DNA from: Punica granatum
Taxonomy: Eukaryota; Streptophyta; Magnoliopsida; Myrtales; Lythraceae
DNA length: 64,000 nucleotides
Assembly: GCF_007655135.1 (NCBI RefSeq)
Contig: NC_045131.1
Span: forward strand, 28,752,001-28,816,000
Reading direction: 5' to 3'
Shown: positions 46,381-58,323 of the stretch, in pieces
Numbering within the stretch: position 1 is the stretch's first letter
Layout of the letters: every line of letters begins with the position of its first letter
Notes under the pieces: generated by a model
Told to the model about the DNA's origin: nothing
Databases searched by the model: none
Seen by the model: only the letters and a program-made list of their open reading frames with translations
Program-made: the position numbers and the translations under genes

Positions 46381-48743
46381 TCAGTCGAGAAGCAGCCCTT
46401 TCTCCTTAAAGTATTCCACAGACTGATCGTAGATGTCCTCTATACTGTACTTGAAGCTGAATCCTTCTTTGGTTAGCTTCTTCGACGATAATACAAGCTT
46501 GGGCTTTGCGGGGAATTCTCCAAACCTGCTAGGGAATCACCAATGGAGATAAGTCATGTGCGTACTGGATTTCCAAACCTAACCATAATGCTACTCGAGG
46601 GCTTAGCGCTAATGCTAACTTACTCTGCCGGGACTTTGTACTGTGGGTATCTTTTGCTGAGGAACTTCGCAAGCTCGGGAACACTGGTGTTGGTAGCACA
46701 GCAGATGTACCGACCTGAAGCAGATTCTTTCTCAGCCACAAAGATGTGTGCCCGACAGACATCCTCAACGTGTGTTATTGAGATCGATCCTGACAGCATC
46801 TGCATTCCCTTCAGACCGTTTATCAGGAATTCATTCCCTGCAAAATTTTTGGGAGCATTCGAATAAGGATGTTAGAACGGTGGCTCAGACGTAGTTCAGG
46901 GTGCATTTTCTTCTAGAGAAGTTCCTCAGTTTCCTATTTTTCAGAAAATTTTCCTAAAAGTGCTTCCTAACAAGTTACGGACCTGTAAGCAGAGACATGG
47001 CAAGGCAGACGCTGCTGGGGACGTCGAGAGTGAGGGATCGACCTGCCATGAGAGTTGGGACAACAGTGATGAGATCGAGGTTGTTCTCCTCCGCGAACTT
47101 CCAAGCCGCCTTCTCAGCGAGTGTCTTGGAAGCTGGATACCCCTGAAGAAAGAATCACGAACTTGGTCATACATTCCGTATTCCATTAATTCCATTAAAA
47201 AGATAAAGAGATCACACGCAGCTTTCCCTCCACAATTCATGAATTAGTATCCATGCTGTCTTCCTACCCAAGTTGGGGGCTTCTCGGAAGTCAAGAACTC
47301 GATATCGGTCCAGTTCTTCTCATCCATCTCTAAACCTGTCCCCTGAAGCGTATTGATCGACACAGCTGCTGCTGACGACGTTAAAACCACTCGTTTGACA
47401 GTCTTCGCCTTCGCGCAGGCCTTTAGGACATTCACGACTCCTTGGATTGCAGGCTTGATCATGTCATTCTAAATCCAGAGAGGCATAATTACAAAAGCAA
47501 ATGTTAAATTCTTTTTTTTTTTTTTCGCAGACTGTAGCATAGTAATTTGGGAAAAATGGACTGGGCCGAATTTTCTTTTTCCTTTTAACCTCTGGATCTT
47601 GTGAAGCGAAGTTGACTGGGGTCGCGACATGGAAGACGAATTCACAGCCCGCAATAGGAGCATCAAAGCTGTCCTCGTCGGTTAGATCTGCCCGGAAAAT
47701 TTTCAAGTCGCCGAGGCTCTGTAATTCGGCAAGGTGAGCCACTTTCTTCTGGTTCTCTGCACCCGAAAAACCAAAGATCTAAGATTAATTTATAAGAGAC
47801 ACCACAACAAAATTTACTGGAAAAAAGGTAAATTTTCATAAAATTATTGGGAAGGCGAAACAGAGTTCATTGCCAAAATTTGGAAATATATATATATATA
47901 TATTCATGGGCTGTACTCATGGTCTAAAACATGTCCACTTAGTGGACACCATGACAACCCTTTAAGGTTAGAAATGGAAAATTCAAGACAATATCTCATT
48001 TCAGTACCCTTCATCATTTGTAACTCAAACGTATACCTCTCTATGTAAATACCCGTCTTAGGAATCCACTCTAATCACACAAATTTTCCGATTTTCTCGG
48101 ATCAGTCATCGACCGAAATGAGTGAGCTCTTTAGTTTATATTTTAAGAATAAAAGGCTAAGAATATTAGAACTCTTCCCATCCATTTCCCTGACGGTCCC
48201 TACCAATTTTTGGATCATCAAATCAGCAGTAGAGGATGGAATCGGAGCTGATCTGACAGCCGAGAATGACCGAGACAATTGTCCGGGAAATGGACTGTGA
48301 CCATATTTCCCGGCCGTGACGGGACCTGACTGAGGTTTCATTATATTTTATTCAATCAAATATATATATATTTGAGGGACTAAATAGCAAATTCCATTAA
48401 AACAAAAACAAAACAAAACAAAAAAAAAGATTATCGTCCAAACAAACCTTCGACAGCCCCCTTCCTGTCTGTCTGTAGGGACAGGACAAGAAGCCTTCAT
48501 CTCCTCCTCATCAGCACCATCCCATTTTCCCCTTTCAAAAACAAGCAATAGCATGTCGCGGAATAAAGAAGAAGAGAGAGAGAGAGAGAGAGAGAGAGAT
48601 CAAATCCTACCTGGGTCTCTCACGGTGGTGTTTACGGAGTAGCCCTTCTCGAGCAGCAGCTTGACGAGCAGCGACGCCACGAACCCAGTCCCCCCGACCA
48701 CGCAGGCCTTCCTGTTCCCGGCACCATTGTCCCCCGACGCCAT
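46381..48743 (-). CDS. ANR: Anthocyanidin reductase, six exons
   Basis: Exons 48743-48611, 47756-47590, 47468-47268, 47142-46983, 46837-46624 and 46525-46381 join at GT-AG introns into 339 residues, the usual ANR length. The N-terminal NADPH fold has GGTGFVASLL (17-26). The short-chain reductase catalytic set is present: TSSAAAV (Ser131/132) and YPASK (Tyr169, Lys173). Typical ANR blocks are ADLTDEDSFDAPIAGCEFVF, HVATPVNFAS, EMDEKNWTDIEFL, GMQMLSGSISITHVEDVCRA and EKESASGRYICCATNTSVPE. ANR reduces anthocyanidins with NADPH to 2,3-cis-flavan-3-ols (epicatechin), the branch feeding proanthocyanidins; it acts in the cytosol near the ER. These blocks separate it from CCR and DFR. No lesion is seen. 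Frames antisense to exons 5 and 4 are shadows. Confidence 0.95.
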
Positions 48744-48852
48744 CGATGTATATATATGAATAATCTGTATCAACTGACAGGAGGACTAATATTATTAATT
48801 AGGGTTTCTGTGGGATTGTTGATTGATGAAAGAATTCTGGAAGAAAGGGCGC

Positions 48853-48861
48853 CTTAAATAG
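48853..48861 (-). promoter_or_regulatory. Possible TATA box of ANR
   Basis: Minus strand CTATTTAAGG about 110 nt upstream of the ATG. A TATATATA run at 48749-48757 lies too near the start codon to be the core promoter. Confidence 0.35.
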
Positions 48862-51800
48862 GAGGAGGAGATATATTCAAAGGGTCGGGGATATGATCTA
48901 ATTTGATTTAATTTTTTTTAATAGAAAAAAGAGATGAAGCGTTGTTGTGTGATCGCTGAGGACTGAGGAGGGGGAGTTTATTCCATATCCACTGACTGTG
49001 TCCATCTACTTCGATTGCTCTCCTTGAAACTGAAGGGAAGAAGACGAAGAAGACGAAGAAGGTAGGCACGTGACCCCTCTTTCACTACCAGCGACTCAAA
49101 CCTCAACCTAATGTCATTCGTCTCCGTTCTTGTCCTTTTCGTCCTCCTGTCCCCCCGCCGTAAGTGGGGAATATGTAGTACGACCGTGTGGACCCCTTTT
49201 ATCACCATTCTGATTAAATGTTACTGAGTCAAGCGGCTAAATAACACTCACTGGATATTTGATCGTCCCTGGTGCCCAAAGTCTATGACACAATTGCCTC
49301 AAAGGACGTGTAATACCGTTTCTTTCCAATCAATGAGAGATTGACACGTTCCCATTTCTTTGAACAAAATTTCTAGTAATTTTCTCGAAATTCAAGTAAA
49401 TATGTGAAATGTGTTGGTTTTATCCCTCCAATTTTGAGGATGAGTTGAGCTCATTTTGTTGGGCTTTAGTCGGACTTTAAATAGGCCAAGCAAGATCACA
49501 CGGGAAAAGAATCGTCTTGACCAACGAGTTATAAGATGAGTGAGAAGTGTCATCAATTTCTATTGAATCACGTTAGTTGGGAAGAAAAATAATGTTAAAG
49601 ATTTCATTCCGTAAATTGAGAAGAGAGCAATATCGGTTGCTCATAAGCAATAATTCTCTTTATATGAAATTCTATGATGTGATCAAATGAAATGACATTT
49701 TATCATTTGCTAACTTAATATCGATGGTTGGGCCGCTCAATTGGCAGGGACCACAAGACCCTTCAACAATGACATCATTCTAGCTCACTTTAATTCTGAT
49801 TTGTTCGGCAAGAAAAGAGCACGTTGTGGGTCATGTAGCACACAAAATTAAGTACTAGACTATCACGAATACTATTTCTCGCGAGCATGGTACATGAAAT
49901 ACTATTTTTAAACTCTCTTTTTTTCGGTGAAATTTTTTTTGGGGTGGATAACCTCTTCTTTTTTATTTTTCCTATCAATTCCATTCCGTTTGACCAAACT
50001 TGACCAAACCTATGATCTTATTCATCTCATCAATTATATTTGTGGCCAAAATTCATTATATGTATATTCAGGGTGATTTTCACTTGATCTTTTAAGTAAT
50101 ATGAGATGAAGATCGTCACTGTTTAATTTCTAATGGATGGTGTAGACATGTTTTTTTCTTAAATTAAAGAAGATAAATACTTTGGCATCTCATATGATCT
50201 GTGAAAATAATTATTTATTGTATACCATTCTTAGGGCCGAATACATCATCAGCCAAAAGGAAAAATCCCGATAAATCGGTAACTAACTAGGAAAATAGAA
50301 AAACTAGCCTAAAGTGTGGATAATGTACATAATTACAAGATACACAAGATATCCTAGAATATTCGAGAACCGTAATAATTATGGTCTATCAAACCCGAAT
50401 GAATGTGTCTATTATCTTTGTTGGCATAGTTTAGAATAAATAATTGTTCTTCTGGTCGATTTTTTCCTCACTTCGTCATTAGATGCCACTGAAATAGACC
50501 GGATGTCACACACCACAGAAAACAAGAAAAAGAAAAAGAAGAAAAACAGGAAAGGTGGACGTGGAATCTAATAATTTGCCGGAAAAATAAGAAGAAAAAC
50601 AGAACAAAAAAGAAAAAGAAAAAGAAAAACCCTCTATAAACTTCTCTACTTGGGAAAATGATAGAAAAATATTAAAATTTATGCAATCGTCCTTTTTGGT
50701 TACAAAATTTATTGTCAAAAGATGTCAGTGTCAAGTACATCGATCTCACCTAATAATCATATGTTGCAGTAACAGCAAGCATGCATGTCACTCCACTATT
50801 TATCCCATAGAATTTTTAATCGCGACATACGAATATTTTTCGGATCAAGTGGTTACTCTATCATGCCAAAACTATGTAAATAAAGTTCTAATTGATGCCA
50901 GCACCGAAAGTGTGTGGTAATGGCCAACATGCGGAAAGACCCGATAATGTAAAAGTTTGCCGCTTTATAGTCCATCGTTGAAGGTGCAGCACAATAATAG
51001 TTGGAATGGATGTTAGGAGTCCAAATTATATCATGTGAATGGGATGTTGCATTTTGCGCATGTACAATCAAAAGATTCATATAAGAGAAAAAATAAAGAA
51101 AACCGGTTAGATAAATGGTCTGACGACCTAACCGGCTAGAGATTTCGGGAACATGGTTTATTCTTTTGTAGAGGGTATAGCAGATTCAATCAAAAGTGCT
51201 TTAAAAAGCAATTGACAATAATGTGCCCTCCATATGGAAATGCAAATTTACTTGTGTCTTTATTTCTTTGGTCGACTCTTTATTTTTTGAGAGCGGGAAT
51301 TAGGAGTGGATGTTTAGCTACACGCAGCAGCAGGTAGCCTATCACGTGGAAGACTGAGCTGGGTAGGTGAGTCCTACTCCTACCACTTCCTAATTCTTTT
51401 ATCACTCTGCGTTAATCCGCCACATCGAAAAATTTAGGTAATTGACAAGTTACGTTCTATATATGGTAAATGAACTTTATCTATAATTGAAGATTTCAAA
51501 ACTTATTAGAAACAACTAGTCTAACTTCCATCTGAGGATTAGTCGAGAATACTACATGATTTCGATAGAATATGAATATATATATATAGAGAGAGAGGGG
51601 GTAAGTCCATAAAGTTTTACAAATGTTTCAATATGGTACAAAATGTTTTTTTTTTTGTTACTTGATGATACAAAATATTTCAAAATTATTTCAGCATAGT
51701 ACAAACAGTTTATAATTTTGATAAAATTAGGGGAATGACGTGTAATTCAGTTGGAGAATTGGAGTATGACTATGGATGGTTGAACTTGACGGTTGATTGT

Positions 51801-52006
51801 GAATTTGGACTTGACTATGTTATCTGCTATTATATGAGAATATATTCGTCATAATTAATTTATGGTTTTAGGTCTTTAGTGAGAGAAATTCATGGTCTCT
51901 TCAGGTGAATAAAATATTTATAGTTAAATTTACTTAAAACATAAATTCTACGAGTTTACAATACGAGTTTAGGGGGCCTTCACCAATTTTATGTAAACTC
52001 TCGAGT
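48862..52006. other. Intergenic DNA upstream of ANR
   Basis: No gene is supported. The first few hundred bases are presumably the ANR promoter. 50510-50640 is A-rich purine sequence whose long minus-strand frame is low complexity. Confidence 0.5.
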
Positions 52007-52129
52007 TTGACAACCATGCTGAGTTTCTTTCATGTTCCTAGGGAAGCTAATGGTTTTGCAGATTCATTGGCCAAACAAGTTACGAATAGGAAGTCCGAAT
52101 TCCTCACATGGATTGATTGGGCGAATTGA
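52007..52129 (+). pseudogene. RNase H tail of a non-LTR retrotransposon
   Basis: The frame encodes SFFHVPREANGFADSLAKQ and ends DWAN-stop. This is the C-terminal block of the plant LINE-type RNase H (H-V-x-R-E-x-N-x-x-A-D-x-L-A-K). No upstream domain is preserved, so it is a small relic. Confidence 0.65.
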
Positions 52130-52196
52130 TTTCTTTTCTCCCGAAAGTCCTTCTTACTGGTGTTACTTTTTGGGCAGATTACATTGTTTTTTTTTA

Positions 52197-52635
52197 AATA
52201 GATAAATTTAGTTATTTAATCATTTTAATAATGTTAGTTCAATGCGTTATATTTAATAAGTATTTTATATTCAATGTTACCTTGAAAATTATCAAGATGT
52301 AAATTCTATATAATCATAAACTAATTAATATTTTTAAAAATGTTAATAACATTTCCAATTTTCATGTAAAAACTAAATGCATTGAGAAACTAAAATGTAT
52401 CATTATTAAAAGAGTAAATAATTTTTTGTTAAAATTCTAGGTAAATCAATATTTTGAGTTCAAACCTTAGTCAATGTTATATTAATTTATTTAGAAAATA
52501 TGTAAATTTAGCTATTTAAGTATTTAATAAAATTAGTTCAATTTTTTGTATTTAATAAATATTTTATATTCAATTTTAATTTGAAACTTATCAAGAAGTA
52601 AATTATATATGATTATATACCAATTAATATTTTAT
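52197..52635. repeat. AT-rich direct repeat, two copies of about 140 bp
   Basis: 52197-52337 and 52494-52635 align in order (aaatttag(t/c)tatttaa, tagttcaat, taata(a)gtattttatattcaat, ttatcaaga(t/a)gtaaat, aattaatattttta). Offset is about 298 bp. Could be a decayed tandem repeat or the terminal repeats of a very small element; no primer-binding site is visible. Confidence 0.7.
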
Positions 52636-53609
52636 AATCAAATTAAATGATAGAATATACTAAATTCTGTCACAAATTACAATTTCACGTAAAGTGTGAG
52701 TGAATTGGTTAGTATTGTTAAACCAAGTATTTGGAGCAGATAATGTTAAACATAAATGTACAAACGACAACCAGCTAAGATTGTCTTCCTCCATTACAAG
52801 GCACTGTTAATATTTTTATTCAATTCTATATCCATAAAAAAGAAAAAATTTAAAAAGGAAGTAGAGATTTTGAATTTGATCCTTTGAGTATCTCTTTATT
52901 TTCTCTTTATTTTCTCTTTCGTATTTCTTTATTTTCTCTTCTCTTATTTTTATTAGAAAATAGATCCATGAGATTTTCTTATAATTTAAGAAAATGGAAA
53001 AAAAAAAGATAGGTGTGTACTGATTCTCTTTAATCTATGATAAGACAGGTCTAAATCTTGATGGTGAAAATCAATATATCTGTTGGGATACTTGTGTCAC
53101 AATCTTGAATGGTAGCAATGGACGGTCTTATACTCTTATTAAATGTGACCAATCTCCCACATGTTTTAACTTATCCCAAAAAAGAAAAAGAAAAAAAGGT
53201 GAGTAATTTAAGTAATTGGCTATTAAATGCAAAGAGATTTCCAGAATTCTTACGCTATTCTTTAGTGCACAGATCGGACTCAAACATGGATTAGTCGTAC
53301 TCCCCTAGACTTTCAATTATCAATGGTGCGCACACACACACAAAAAAAGTGAAGTTTATTAGAGAAAGAAAATGTAGTGCAGTGACACGCGTTTACTTAA
53401 AATTTAGATTTTGGATTCAGTTCTTGCTATTCGGATTATTCGTGTCCATCAATTAAATGTTTTAGATTTATTTTTTATATTAGACACATGAATCTCTCAT
53501 GTAATCGAAATTAAAATATATGTGTATCTAGATATCTAGATAAACCGAAAACATTTCGGAAATTCTCGAGTAGAGTACGTTCTCTTTTCATACTCTCGAG
53601 TTTATACTT
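52636..53609. other. AT-rich intergenic DNA
   Basis: No supported gene; short frames only. Confidence 0.5.
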
Positions 53610-53684
53610 TATTTTTTTTTTAAATGCGAATAAATCAATATAAATATAGATATTACTTAACCATGAAGTAAGTAAGTAAGTAAC

Positions 53685-53727
<43 letters not shown>

Positions 53728-53760
53728 TAAAATGATGTCATAAAATAATAATATAATATA
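53610..53760. repeat. Left flanking repeat of the LINE, with (AAT)n
   Basis: gcgaataaatcaatataaatatagatattacttaaccatgaa is repeated after the LINE at about 54847-54890 (acgaataaattaatataaatatagacattacttaatcatgaa). It is followed here by an (AAT)n run at 53684-53726 and an ataatataatata tract that also recurs on the right. Confidence 0.8.
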
Positions 53761-53767
53761 ATATATA

Positions 53768-54790
53768 TTTTTTGTTTTTTGGATAAGTGGTAATTCTCAT
53801 TGGATCAAAACTTCAAACGTACTACAAATATCCACCTATCCAAGAACAGCCCTAAAAACAAAGAGCACTAAACATCAAAACTTCCTGGTATATTAAAGAA
53901 AAAAACCAGTTCAGACTAAGTAATCTTAAAAGAGCGATTAGCCAGTGTGATAACCTTCATCTTGACATCTTCAAATATTCTATTTATAATTCCTGAAACT
54001 GGTGAGACCTCCCTCTAGAAAACCCTTGTATTCCTCTCAAGCCACATGTGGTAGACATAGTTAGACCACATCAATTTGAGAATGGTGACATCCAAACCTC
54101 TGCCTTCCAGATTTTCAACCCATCCGATTTCAGAAAATCAATCCTCGTCTAATTTCTGAATACCAATCCTGTTGAGCAAGCTTAACCAGATGGCCGTTAT
54201 AACAACACATGTGAAAAAGAGATGCTCCGTTGTCTCTGTTTTACAACCGCAAAATTCACACTCCATCGAACCAGCATAGATTCCCCAACGAGCCAATCTA
54301 TTCTTTGTGTTCAACATATCTCTTAGTGTCAGTCTGCAGATAAACAAGGCTCTCAGTACATTTCCGACAAACCATATGGATTTACTCCATTATACCTTGG
54401 CACTTTCAAGTCTGACGTGCTCCCAAGTACTATGAGAGGTGAACTTACCATGCTTATGGGCCACACAAACCACCTGATACTGTTCAGAAAGCTACAAAGC
54501 CTCAGCCATGTTCTTTACTTCAATAGCTTGAAGGTCAGAGGTTCAAGGCCACATCCAACCCCCATTTTTCAACACATGGTTCACGGCAGCATTCGGTGGT
54601 ATAAAGGGGAAAAATTGAAAACCTTGGTAACATTAACTTACCAATGGACCCATAGGAAGCCAAGGGTCAGCCCAGAATGAAGCCTTCTCTCCTGAGCCTA
54701 TTTGATATTGGAGAAGAGGAAACATTTGTTGTCTGAGTTGCAATATCTTCCTCCAGCTCCAAGAACAATCTTCAGGAATCTTCAATGACC
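53768..54790 (-). pseudogene. 5'-truncated LINE with zf-RVT domain
   Basis: On the minus strand, 54347-54138 encodes a reverse-transcriptase zinc-binding domain: LFICRLTLRDMLNTKNRLARWG, MECEFCGCKTETTEHLFFTC, with paired Cys and the EHLFF-C signature. Upstream pieces (FWSLKIPEDCSWSWRKIL near 54780-54720, then DPWLPMGPL) fit the normal LINE ORF2 C-terminal region but contain stops and shifts. Downstream, WLERNTR and then ccaatgagaattaccacttatcc precede an A-rich tail at about 53768, which is the LINE 3' end. It is non-functional. Confidence 0.8.
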
Positions 54791-54799
54791 AGAAAGACC

Positions 54800-54935
54800 T
54801 CCCTTTTATTAAAAATGTAATTATAATATAATATAATAAAAAAAATACGAATAAATTAATATAAATATAGACATTACTTAATCATGAATTAAATAAGTAA
54901 ATAATAATATAATATAATATAATATAATACAATTG
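54800..54935. repeat. Right flanking repeat of the LINE
   Basis: Contains the same roughly 45-bp block as 53620-53665 with about five substitutions, between two ataatataatata tracts. Confidence 0.75.
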
Positions 54936-56501
54936 TTCTTAATTCAGTCTTATAGACCGATTTATAAAGTATTTAAATAAAGATTGTTACTTATGAAACT
55001 TGAATAAACCAACAATATTATGGATAAGATACATCAATATAATGACATAATAAAAGTTGGTCGAAGAATACATCATGTATTTTTAGTAAAGCTATTGAAT
55101 TGTCAAATTTTCAAATGCTTTATAATGATTATATTAAATTAAAGTAGAATTTAACTATGAAATAGGTAATGAATACTTTTCATTATATATATATTTTATA
55201 TATATATATACTGTGTATGATTTTCTTTATTAGTTTTTCAGTGCATACACGGGCAACCTCTATACATATATATATATATATATATATATATTAGAGCGGT
55301 CAAAGAAACTAAGGAGAGGAAATTAATGGAGGCCCATGAAGCCCACTTAAAGTTGTGGTATATCATCTGGACAATGAACCCATTTAGTAATGTTTTGGGC
55401 TGTGGAATAAGGGTGTGTATAGTAAGTATATTCGAAATCGATTGGAACCTACTCATTTTGGTAGGATCTGAGTATAATTTATCTTAAAATAGGTAGGTTT
55501 CAACTCCCAAGACCAAGAACTGAGAAATTCCGGCTGGTTCTTTATCCCGAGTACCTAGAACCGAAACTGGAAAAAAAAAGTCGAACTCGCTATATTATTT
55601 GTGTATAATAATACATGTCACTGTTGGCTTGCGTTTCCCCAATCCGATTATTTTCCCTTCTCTCTCCTCCATCATTCCTCTCTGTGGTCTCTCTCAGCTT
55701 CTTCTTCTCCGCCTTCTTAGTTTTTTTTTTTTATTGAGTTCGTCTTCTTCACTGTTAATTTCTCACCATTACATTCTTTAAAAATTAAATAAGTTTATAA
55801 CTTAATTCGTTTCAATTGCTCTTTTTCTTGTTTCTGTTATTCTCCAACTCTTGATCCAACTGAATCAAAGTTGCTTGTGCTATTGTCTCGAAAAATTTGG
55901 TGTTGTTTCTTCTTTATGTAGGTTAAAGAAAATTGCCGCTTTTTTATTAAACGATTTTGCTTCGATCGATTAAGTGAAGTTATCAATTTCTTTTGCTTGA
56001 GATGGTACAGCTCTTTTACTTTGATCTACAAATGACATTTCTGTTTTTTCTTCTCCTCTGAGCTCGACTAAGCAAAGGACCACACACACACACACAAAAG
56101 TATCCGGAACTGACGGTATCTCACAGGTTCCGTATAGGTTCTAGGTATCTAAAGTTGCAGGGTAGGCTCGGTTCCATATTGTTGGAACAGGTCTTTTACA
56201 AGAGAAGGTCTGGGTATTCCAAAATTACTGTGGAATCATGAATGAACCGTTGCCAATTTTCATTTCCCAAGGATGTTTCTCTTTCCAAAAAGTTGATCAG
56301 TACAATTACATTTACAAAACACAATGATGGCTAGAGAAAAACATGTTGCTTTATGTCAATCTAATTTTTTGCAAATATATAAACTAAACATGTATTTGAT
56401 AACACAAAATAAGTGTTGAATTTAGTCATTCAACATTTAATAAAATTAAGTTTGCGATATACAATAAAAAAAATGACACCACTTAATAGAGTTAAGTCAA
56501 A
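54936..56501. other. AT-rich intergenic DNA
   Basis: TA runs at about 55185-55210 and 55265-55291. A C/T-rich stretch at 55650-55780 has a 60-residue low-complexity frame. No gene is supported. Confidence 0.5.
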
Positions 56502-56704
56502 AAGGTGCTTGGCCGGTTTGTTTTCATAGTTAAAATCATAAAAATTTTAATTTTAACTTTAACTCAACACACTACACAATAAAAATACGCATTTCCCAAG
56601 TTAAAAATTTGAACTTTAACTTTAACTCAACACACTATATAATATTTGTCCTTTTCCACTATCAAAATTAAAGTTACTTTAATTCTGAAACCAAACGCAC
56701 CTTA
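56502..56704. mobile_element. MITE 1, Tourist-like
   Basis: Inverted ends aaggtgcttggccggtttgtttt and, on the other strand, aaggtgcgtttggtttcagaatt. The interior is AT-rich with the internal direct duplication actttaactcaacacacta. About 203 bp and no frame. Confidence 0.6.
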
Positions 56705-56750
56705 AATGATGTAGGTGGGGATTTGCTTAATCATTAAATCAGTTTTTTAT

Positions 56751-56991
56751 GGCTTATTTGGTTTCAAAGTGTGATTTTAAAATCACATTTTAACTTAATT
56801 CTACTCGTAATAAAACAAAATAACTCATACAAAGTCAAAGGATGGGCCCCATTTATACCACAGTTTTTCCACAACAAAACAAAATAACTCATACAAAGTC
56901 AAAGGGTGAGCCCCATACATAACCATTTATATCACTCTTTTTCAAAATCAAAATCTGATTTTAAAATCCTACTTTAAAACCAAACGCAACA
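56751..56991. mobile_element. MITE 2, Tourist-like
   Basis: Left end atttggtttcaaagtgtgattttaaaatca, and right end on the opposite strand gcgtttggttttaaagtaggattttaaaatca, form an imperfect inverted repeat of about 30 bp. A 40-bp block (aacaaaataactcatacaaa…) occurs twice inside, at 56815 and 56876. Confidence 0.65.
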
Positions 56992-57008
56992 TTACTAATT
57001 CGTTCAGC

Positions 57009-57540
57009 ATGGGGCTATTCTTCATTTATTACACTGGTGCCCTCAAAAGCTTTTTTATTTTCAAATTAGTCCACCCTAATGCACCCAGACCTGATAGAGA
57101 GAGAAAGGGGAGAAGCGACTTAGTGCCCGCCGCCTTGCCACCATCGATTCCCAACGGTAGTGGCCTAACCGCTGCCCATCACCCCTCGGGCGAAGTCGCA
57201 GGGGTGGTGGAGAAAGAGAGAGAGAGGAGATCCGGAAAAATTCCCGAAGTTGATGGCCTAATCACTGGCCACCACCCCTCGAGTGAGATCGCCTAGATCC
57301 CACAATCTCGCATAAGGAATGTTGGCCGACAATTAAACCATCACCGCTGAGAATTTCTTCGAATCTTCTTCCCTTCTCTCATAGAGAGGGAAGAGATATG
57401 AGCAGTGGTGGCTTGTCAGCCGACCACCACCTCTCATGACAAGGTCACTGGCGGGCTCTATGCTTGTCGATGACCTCATCTGTGACGGTGGTGGCAGACC
57501 GACAATCCACCACCTCTAGCTCAAATCACAAACCTGATCA
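57009..57540. other. GC-rich stretch with internal repeats
   Basis: A 95-codon plus-strand frame (57009-57296) is rich in Arg, Pro and His with no motif. Blocks ggcctaaccgctgcccatcacccctcgg (57163) and ggcctaatcactggccaccacccctcga (57252) are direct repeats, and further gaccaccacct motifs follow. It looks like the interior of a nonautonomous DNA transposon rather than a gene. Confidence 0.35.
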
Positions 57541-58067
57541 AACTTTTTTTAATTTTCTTTTATTTTTTTGTAAAAATAAAAGGCAGTCAAAGTAAAAATA
57601 CACAAAATATATATACTATCAAAGAAACTTTCATTTTTGGCTACTTATTTTACCAAACAATTTTTATTCAACCAATTAAACACTTATTCTATTAAGTGCT
57701 TAAAATTTCAATACTTAATTTTAAGTCCAAATAAACACATGCTAAGTAATGAAATAAGTCGTACCGAAAAGTTTTGCCAAATGAAGATTAAGAAAAAAAA
57801 ACTGAGCAAAAAAGTGAATGCTTTCATTTTATCTTTTCAATTATTTAGAGAAAAATCATATCACATCTTAAAATCATAGCTGCATATCATGGACGTGTAT
57901 CGGTACACACTCGGGTGGTGTCACCTCGCTCTGCTCTAGGGGACGATCACATCTTAAGAACTTTCCAAACAGTCACAGAATTAGTAACCGTAAATGTAAA
58001 TATTGCATTGTAATAATCCGACACTCAAGTAGAACAATTTATTCAGGGGCAAGAGATTGTTTGTTTC

Positions 58068-58275
58068 TATTAGGGAAGTCAATCCCGGATATATTGCTTA
58101 TTAATTCTGTATCTTTATTTACCCTGTATCTTACCATATCCACTGGAATTAGCTTGCTGTATTTGGTCTTTCCTATTTTAAGCTTCTAGACAATTTTGGT
58201 GTATATTAAGTCATGGATGTACAATAAACCAGAGCGACAAGAGAATATAGAGTATTCCTTTCTCTAAAATTTACA
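58068..58275 (+). repeat. 5' LTR of the young copia element
   Basis: 208 bp, starts tattaggg and ends tttaca. The short LTR lacks a canonical TG start, but the flanking duplication fixes the boundary. Confidence 0.95.
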
Positions 58276-58287
58276 TGGTATCAGAGT
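58276..58287 (+). promoter_or_regulatory. Primer-binding site
   Basis: tggtatcagagt, complementary to the 3' end of initiator Met tRNA, with no spacer from the LTR. Confidence 0.9.
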
Positions 58288-58323
58288 AAAAGGGATCTCT
58301 GAGACTTGTGTAAGAGTGAGATA

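Noticed and set aside
46529..48341. Long frames antisense to or out of frame with ANR exons and introns (for example 46543-46866, 46960-47247, 48118-48300)
   Set aside because: They overlap well-supported ANR exons or introns on the other strand and encode no recognisable domain.
36496..48743. A terpene/flavonoid biosynthetic gene cluster
   Set aside because: TPS and ANR are in unrelated pathways and separated by transposon debris; no P450, acyltransferase or glycosyltransferase lies between them.
50506..50718. 70-residue Phe/Ser-rich minus-strand frame
   Set aside because: Translation of an A-rich purine tract; low complexity.
54417..54680. 87-residue plus-strand frame
   Set aside because: Antisense to LINE-derived sequence.
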